A DNA stretch of 9,142 nucleotides, taken from NCBI GenBank assembly GCA_003565055.1, contig PXDM01000083.1:1-9142 (forward strand), in the 5' to 3' direction. Positions within the stretch are counted from its first letter, which is position 1. Each line of letters starts with the position of its first letter. Below are positions 5,298-9,142 of the stretch, piece by piece. Made by a program: the position numbers and the translations under genes. The notes below the pieces were generated by a model. The model was not told the DNA's origin. It saw only the letters and a program-made list of their open reading frames with translations, and ran no database searches. Origin of the DNA: Paracoccaceae bacterium. GTDB lineage: Bacteria; Pseudomonadota; Alphaproteobacteria; Rhodobacterales; Rhodobacteraceae.

Positions 5298-7406
5298 ATG
5301 ATCTCGACCCTCTCCGAAGCCCTCAAAGAGCGCGGCTTTGATACGCTGACCGATGTGCAGGAAGCTGTGACCGCGCCCGAACTGGCGGAGGCCGATCTGC
5401 TCGTCTCGGCGCAGACGGGCTCGGGCAAGACGGTGGGCTTCGGCTTGGCCATCGGGTCGACACTCCTGGGCGACGCCACCCAGTTCGGCCCGGCGGCCCT
5501 GCCGCTCGCGCTGGTCATCGCGCCCACGCGCGAGTTGGCGATGCAGGTGCAGCGCGAATTGTCCTGGCTCTATGCGAAAGCCAGCGCGCAGGTTGTGTCC
5601 TGCATCGGGGGCATGGATGCGCGCAACGAGCGCCGCGCGCTGGAGCGGGGCGCGCATATCGTCGTGGGCACACCGGGGCGCTTGCGCGACCATATCATGC
5701 GCGGCGCGTTCGATATGTCGGAACTGCGCGCCATCGTGCTCGATGAGGCCGATGAGATGCTCGATATGGGCTTTCGCGAAGACCTCGAATTCATGCTGGG
5801 CGAAGCGCCTGAAAGCAAGCGCACGCTTTTGTTCTCGGCCACGGTGCCGCTGGCGATTGCCGAAATTGCCAAGACCTATCAACGCGATGCGGTGCGCGTC
5901 ACGACCGTCTCCAAAGGCGCGCAGCATGCCGATATCGCCTATCAGGCGGTCAAGGTCGCGCAGGCCGATGCCGAACACGCGATCATCAACCTGCTGCGGC
6001 TGCATGATGCGCCGGCTTCCATCGTTTTCGCCAATACCCGCGCCACGGTCGCGCGGCTGGCCGCGCGTTTCGCCAATCGCGGCCTGTCCGTGGTCAGCCT
6101 CTCGGGCGAGCTCAGTCAGGACGAACGCTCCAACGCGCTGCAATCGCTGCGCAACGGACGCGCGCGGGTCTGTGTCGCGACCGATGTGGCCGCGCGCGGG
6201 ATCGACCTGCCCAATCTCGACCTCGTGATCCATGCTGATCTGCCGATGAACACCGAAGCGCTGTTGCACCGCTCAGGCCGCACAGGCCGCGCCGGACGCA
6301 AAGGCGTCTCGGTGCTGATCGTGCCTGATCGCGCGGCCCCCAAGGCCAACCGGCTGTTGAAATGGGCGAAGATCACCGCCGAGTGGATCAATGCGCCGAC
6401 GCCCGAAGAAATTCTGGCGCTCGACGAGCAACGCCTGCGCGCCGATCCGGTCTGGCAAGACGCACCCAGCGAGGATGAGGCGCGTTTCGCCACCGAATTG
6501 CTCAGCGAACTTGCGCCCGAGGCGATTGCCGTGGCCTGTCTGCGGCTCTACCGCGCGGGGCTGTCTGCGCCCGAAGATATCGACGCGCCGCCTGCGGCCA
6601 AGGCCCGACCCGAGCGCGCGGAATTTGGCCCCTCGGCCTGGTTCGAGCTGTCCATCGGGCAGGACAAGCGCGCCGAAGCGCGTTGGCTGCTGCCGCTGCT
6701 GTGCCGCGCGGGCAATCTCGACAAGGGCCAGATCGGGCGCATCAAGGTGCAGACCAACACCACCTATGTCGAGATCGCCGAAAGTGCTGCGGCCAAGCTG
6801 GAGGCGCAGCTTGGCCCGTCGGGCGTGCTGGAAGAGGATGTGACCGCGCGCAGGCTCGCGGGCCAGCCCGAGGGGCTGAGCGCCCCGCGCGATCGCGCCC
6901 GTCCACCCCGCGACAGCGCCCGTTCCCCGCGCGCCGCGCCGCGCCCGCGTCCCGCAGATGGCCCCCAGGGCCCGCGCAAGCATGACGGCCCGCGCAAACC
7001 AGCCAAGCCGCGCCCCGCGCCAGTCACCCGCGACGCGCCCGACGCCCGTGCGAGCACGCCCGCTGACGCCCCGCGCAAACCGCGACGGGCGCCGGATGAG
7101 ACGCGCCCGAAACCAGCCTATGGGGCGGGAAAGCCACGTGACGCGAAACCCTCCGCGAAGTTTGACCGCCCCAAACCTGCGCGCGGCGACACGCCCAAAC
7201 GCAGCGATTCGCCCGAGCGCAGCAATTTCCGCGCAGGTGCGGCCGATGTCTCGCAGCGGATGGAACGCCCCAGTGCCAAGCGCGGCAAGCCTGCAATGGG
7301 CAAAGGACCGGGCAGCAAGCCCGGCGCAGGCAAGCCGGGCGGAAAACCACGCGGGGGCAAGCCGGGCGGCGCAGGCGGAAACGCCCCGCCGCGCCGCAAA
7401 TCCTGA
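5298..7406 (+). CDS. DEAD-box RNA helicase, DeaD/DbpA-type, with long basic tail
   Basis: A 702-residue ATP-dependent RNA helicase, probably acting in ribosome assembly or mRNA decay in the cold (inferred from relatives). Motifs are in order: I AQTGSGKT (38-45), Ia APTREL (75-80), Ib TPGR (125-128), II DEAD (149-152), III SAT (180-182), IV IVFANTR (242-248), V ATDVAARGID (294-303) and VI HRSGRTGRAGR (324-334). Residues about 447-506 (WFELSIGQDKRAEARWLLPLLCR onward) match the DbpA-type RNA-binding domain found in DeaD/CsdA and DbpA. About 522-702 is a low-complexity tail rich in Pro, Arg, Lys and Gly with GKPGG-like repeats, likely disordered and RNA-binding. The ATG at 5298 has AAGGA at 5284-5288, 9 nt upstream; an in-frame ATG at 5121 would start before the terminator hairpin and adds no helicase sequence. 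It is convergent with ppk2. Confidence 0.95.
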   Translation: MISTLSEALKERGFDTLTDVQEAVTAPELAEADLLVSAQTGSGKTVGFGLAIGSTLLGDATQFGPAALPLALVIAPTRELAMQVQRELSWLYAKASAQVVSCIGGMDARNERRALERGAHIVVGTPGRLRDHIMRGAFDMSELRAIVLDEADEMLDMGFREDLEFMLGEAPESKRTLLFSATVPLAIAEIAKTYQRDAVRVTTVSKGAQHADIAYQAVKVAQADAEHAIINLLRLHDAPASIVFANTRATVARLAARFANRGLSVVSLSGELSQDERSNALQSLRNGRARVCVATDVAARGIDLPNLDLVIHADLPMNTEALLHRSGRTGRAGRKGVSVLIVPDRAAPKANRLLKWAKITAEWINAPTPEEILALDEQRLRADPVWQDAPSEDEARFATELLSELAPEAIAVACLRLYRAGLSAPEDIDAPPAAKARPERAEFGPSAWFELSIGQDKRAEARWLLPLLCRAGNLDKGQIGRIKVQTNTTYVEIAESAAAKLEAQLGPSGVLEEDVTARRLAGQPEGLSAPRDRARPPRDSARSPRAAPRPRPADGPQGPRKHDGPRKPAKPRPAPVTRDAPDARASTPADAPRKPRRAPDETRPKPAYGAGKPRDAKPSAKFDRPKPARGDTPKRSDSPERSNFRAGAADVSQRMERPSAKRGKPAMGKGPGSKPGAGKPGGKPRGGKPGGAGGNAPPRRKS
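7329..7369 (+). repeat. In-frame repeat GGCAAGCCGGGCGG x2 in the helicase tail
   Basis: GGCAAGCCGGGCGG occurs at 7329-7342 and 7356-7369, 27 bp (nine codons) apart, both encoding GKPGG. Being in frame and near-identical in DNA, it suggests a recent duplication inside the low-complexity tail. Confidence 0.6.
7366..7397 (-). terminator. Strong hairpin inside the helicase 3' end; candidate ppk2 terminator
   Basis: GCGGCGC (7366-7372) pairs with GCGCCGC (7391-7397), and GGCGG (7374-7378) with CCGCC (7386-7390), with one bulged A and a 7-nt loop: 12 nearly pure G-C pairs. On the minus strand it starts 13 nt after the ppk2 stop, where a terminator is expected, but no U-tract follows. On the plus strand it lies within the last codons of the helicase gene. 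As the genes are convergent with 4 bp between stops, it could limit read-through in either direction. Confidence 0.4.
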
Positions 7407-7410
7407 CGCC

Positions 7411-8394
7411 TCAGCCGGGGGTCTGAACACCCATTACATGGTCCAACTCGACCCCCGAGAGCACGACATGCCGCGCCCGCCCGACGATCAGCGGGTCCGG
7501 GGCGCGCGCGATCTCGGGGTCTTTGTCCGGATAGTCGATGGTCGAGAGGAAATGCTTCATGCATTCCAGCCGCGCGCGTTTCTTGTCCTTGGATTTCACC
7601 ACCGTCCATGGTGCGTCGGCTGTGTCGGTGTAAAAGAACATCGCTTCCTTGGCCTTGGTATATTCGTCCCATTTGCCCAAGGACGCCTTGTCAATCGGCG
7701 AGAGTTTCCAGCGCTTGAGCGGGTCCGTCTCGCGCGCCTTGAAGCGGCGGCGCTGTTCTTCCGGTGTCACCGAGAACCAGAATTTATAGAACCGGATGCC
7801 GGAACGCACCAGCATACGCTCGAATTCCGGGGCCTGGCGCATGAATTCCAGATAATCCGTCGGCGTGCAGAACCCCATGACCCGCTCGACGCCCGCGCGG
7901 TTGTACCAACTGCGGTCGTAGAAGACCATTTCGCCCGAGGTCGGCAGATGCTCGACATAGCGCTGGAAATACCATTGCCCGAGTTCTTTCTCGGACGGTT
8001 TGTTGAGCGCCACGACGCGGGCGAAACGCGGGTTGAGATGCTCGTTGAACCGCTTGATCGTGCCACCCTTGCCCGCCGCATCGCGTCCCTCGAAGAGAAA
8101 CACAAACCGCTCGCCGGTCTCGATGGCCCATTTCTGAACTTTCAGAAGCTCCGCCTGCAGCCGCGCCTTTTCCTGCTCATAAGGCGCGCGCGCCATCTTG
8201 TAGCGGTAGGGGTAGCGGTCGGATTCAAAATACTTGCGGATCTCTTCGGTCGTCAGGGTCGACGCATCAGGTTGCCACAAGTGACCCTTGGGCGCAGTCG
8301 GCAGACGCTTGCCTGCTTTCGGCGCTGATTGCGCCTCGGTCGGTGTCGCAGGGTCAGCCTCGACCTTGAGCGGGGTGACAGTGGCTTCGGTCAT
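7411..8394 (-). CDS. ppk2: Polyphosphate kinase 2 (class I, single domain)
   Basis: A 327-residue cytoplasmic enzyme of the PPK2 family, which transfers phosphate between polyphosphate and nucleotides; single-domain class I members mainly make ATP or GTP from the diphosphates. Seen: Walker A FEGRDAAGKGGT (101-112, Lys109), Walker B VFYDRSWYNRAGVE (157-170, Asp160) and VVALNKPSEKELGQWYFQRY (127-146). The basic lid is RRRFKARETDPLKRWKLSPID (215-235), followed by WDEYTKAKEAM (242-252). These match what I recall of rhizobial class I enzymes. Residues 1-45 are a Pro/Ala-rich extension, likely flexible. The ATG read from 8394 has AAGGAG 7 nt upstream. It is convergent with the helicase gene and divergent from an SDR gene. 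A perfect FNR-type box lies 62 nt upstream of its start, suggesting control by oxygen. Class I versus II or III rests on length and lid sequence. Confidence 0.95.
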   Translation of the reverse strand: MTEATVTPLKVEADPATPTEAQSAPKAGKRLPTAPKGHLWQPDASTLTTEEIRKYFESDRYPYRYKMARAPYEQEKARLQAELLKVQKWAIETGERFVFLFEGRDAAGKGGTIKRFNEHLNPRFARVVALNKPSEKELGQWYFQRYVEHLPTSGEMVFYDRSWYNRAGVERVMGFCTPTDYLEFMRQAPEFERMLVRSGIRFYKFWFSVTPEEQRRRFKARETDPLKRWKLSPIDKASLGKWDEYTKAKEAMFFYTDTADAPWTVVKSKDKKRARLECMKHFLSTIDYPDKDPEIARAPDPLIVGRARHVVLSGVELDHVMGVQTPG

Positions 8395-8456
8395 GGGAAA
8401 ACTCCTTGCATCCTGTAGCGTTATCCCCTGTCTGGCACGGGTGGAAAAACCTGTCT

Positions 8457-8470
8457 TTGATACTGATCAA
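8457..8470. promoter_or_regulatory. FNR/FnrL-type box (TTGAT-ACTG-ATCAA)
   Basis: TTGATACTGATCAA is a perfect match to the FNR consensus TTGAT-N4-ATCAA, recognised in Rhodobacteraceae by FnrL. It is centred 69.5 nt from the ppk2 start codon and 66.5 nt from the SDR start codon, near the middle of their shared 135-nt gap. For ppk2, a -10-like GATAAC (minus strand, 8420-8425) lies downstream at a position allowing activation. For the SDR gene the box would overlap the -35 area of a TAAAAA -10-like element (8477-8482), which would fit repression. The match is seen; the regulation is inferred. Confidence 0.7.
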
Positions 8471-8529
8471 TCACGGTAAAAAAACCGCGCGCGCTTGCGC
8501 TGCTGCGACGGCTCGCCGATAGTGCTGCC

Positions 8530-9142
8530 ATGACAGACACGCTTCTTTCCCTTGGCCATGGCTACAGCGCCGCGGCCCTCGAGCCGCAGCTGCTGGCTGC
8601 AGGCTGGACGATCATCGCCACCACGCGCAGCCCCGAGAAGCTCCGCGCGATGCAGGCGCGCGGGCTGGAGGCAATCCTCTGGCCGGGCACGGAGCTGCCG
8701 CTGGCGCGCGCCACGCATCTGCTGACCTCCATCGCGCCGCGCGGGGGCGATCCGGTGCTTGAGGCGCATGGGGCGGACATCGCGCGCGCCACGCATCTCG
8801 CTTGGGTGGGGTATCTCTCGACCGTCGGGGTGTATGGCGACCGGCAGGGCGGTTGGGTCGATGAAGACAGCGCGCTCGACGGTGCGTCCGAGCGCGCGCG
8901 CGCGCGCATCGCGGCCGAGGCGGCCTGGCAGGCGCTTTGCGACGCGGCCGGGCTCCGGCTGCATATCTTCCGGCTCGCGGGCATTTATGGTCCCGGTCGC
9001 GGACCTTTCGAGAAACTGCGCGAGGGGCGCGCGCAGATGGTGATCAAGCCCGGTCAGGTCTTCTCGCGCATCCATCGCGATGATATTGCGCAGGCGCTGT
9101 GGCTGGCGATGCAAAGCGATCTCGGCAGCCGGGCCTTCAACC
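8530..9142 (+). CDS. SDR-family NAD(P)-binding epimerase-like protein, N-terminal part (cut by window edge)
   Basis: The first 204 codons of an atypical short-chain dehydrogenase/reductase, running off the right edge with no stop. The N-terminus LLSLGHGYSAAALEP (5-19) holds a GxGYxA dinucleotide-binding turn, followed by IIATTRSPEKL (28-38), where the Arg is placed to favour NADP. ATHLLTSIAP (61-70) is the strand-4 region. YLSTVGVYGD (95-104) is the active-site strand, and LRLHIFRLAGIYGPGRGPF (142-160) and FSRIHRDDIAQAL (178-190) are typical of extended NAD-dependent epimerases and YeeZ-like proteins. The usual YxxxK lysine is not seen: Gln106 stands four residues after Tyr102. The substrate is unknown. 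The ATG at 8530 has no clear Shine-Dalgarno, yet the protein starts right at the first strand of the fold. It is divergent from ppk2 and shares its FNR box. Confidence 0.85.
   Translation, partial: MTDTLLSLGHGYSAAALEPQLLAAGWTIIATTRSPEKLRAMQARGLEAILWPGTELPLARATHLLTSIAPRGGDPVLEAHGADIARATHLAWVGYLSTVGVYGDRQGGWVDEDSALDGASERARARIAAEAAWQALCDAAGLRLHIFRLAGIYGPGRGPFEKLREGRAQMVIKPGQVFSRIHRDDIAQALWLAMQSDLGSRAFN
8892..8907 (+). repeat. (GC)8 dinucleotide run inside the SDR gene
   Basis: Sixteen bases of uninterrupted GC alternation encode part of an Arg-Ala-Arg stretch (residues about 122-126). Such a run can slip during replication and can adopt Z-DNA. A two-base change would shift the frame. It may simply reflect codon bias. 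Confidence 0.8.

Noticed and set aside
6958..8328. A 456-codon plus-strand open frame crossing the helicase tail and lying opposite ppk2
   Set aside because: It lies over two firmly identified genes in other frames; the sequence is the antisense of PPK2 motifs, not a protein family.
8433..8438. TGGCAC, resembling a sigma-54 -24 element, upstream of the SDR gene
   Set aside because: The -12 TTGC element is missing at the required spacing; the sequence there is GAAA.

Overview
The window looks like a chromosomal segment of a high-GC alphaproteobacterium, most likely a member of the Rhodobacteraceae. The evidence is strong GC bias at third codon positions, which leaves long meaningless open frames on the opposite strand, together with an ihfB - LapA-domain - trpF gene string and protein sequences typical of that family. 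Nothing in the window looks like phage, an insertion sequence, CRISPR, an rRNA/tRNA gene or a recent island. The genes are housekeeping and metabolic, and I did not find an undescribed multi-gene system.

Layout. Bases 1-262 (minus) hold the 5' end of metF. Facing away from it is metR (350-1255, plus), and the 87-bp gap between them carries an exact MetR box (TGAA-N5-TTCA) at 309-321, so these two genes form a methionine-regulation pair. After an AT-rich promoter stretch comes a tight plus-strand operon, ihfB (1497-1784) - LapA/DUF1049 membrane protein (1791-2144) - trpF (2154-2801), ending in a long stem-loop. A stand-alone alpha-phosphoglucomutase gene follows (2968-4596), then a tiny glycine-zipper lipoprotein gene (4875-5090) with a perfect Shine-Dalgarno and the best intrinsic terminator in the window (5134-5165). 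A DEAD-box RNA helicase with a DbpA-type RNA-binding domain and a long Pro/Arg/Lys/Gly tail (5298-7406) is convergent with ppk2 (7411-8394, minus), with only 4 bp between the stop codons. Divergent from ppk2 is the 5' part of an SDR/epimerase-like NAD-binding protein (8530 to the end, plus). Their shared gap contains a perfect FNR-type box, TTGAT-N4-ATCAA, at 8457-8470.

How they work together. metF supplies methyl-THF for methionine synthesis under the MetR regulator. trpF is a tryptophan enzyme co-transcribed with a nucleoid-protein gene. pgm links glycogen or sugar nucleotides to glycolysis. ppk2 interconverts polyphosphate and nucleotides and may be under oxygen control through the FNR box. 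The most useful leads are regulatory: the FNR box between ppk2 and the SDR gene, the MetR box, the structured leader of the helicase gene, and the apparent separation of the ihfB-trpF operon from its usual rpsA and trpB neighbours.
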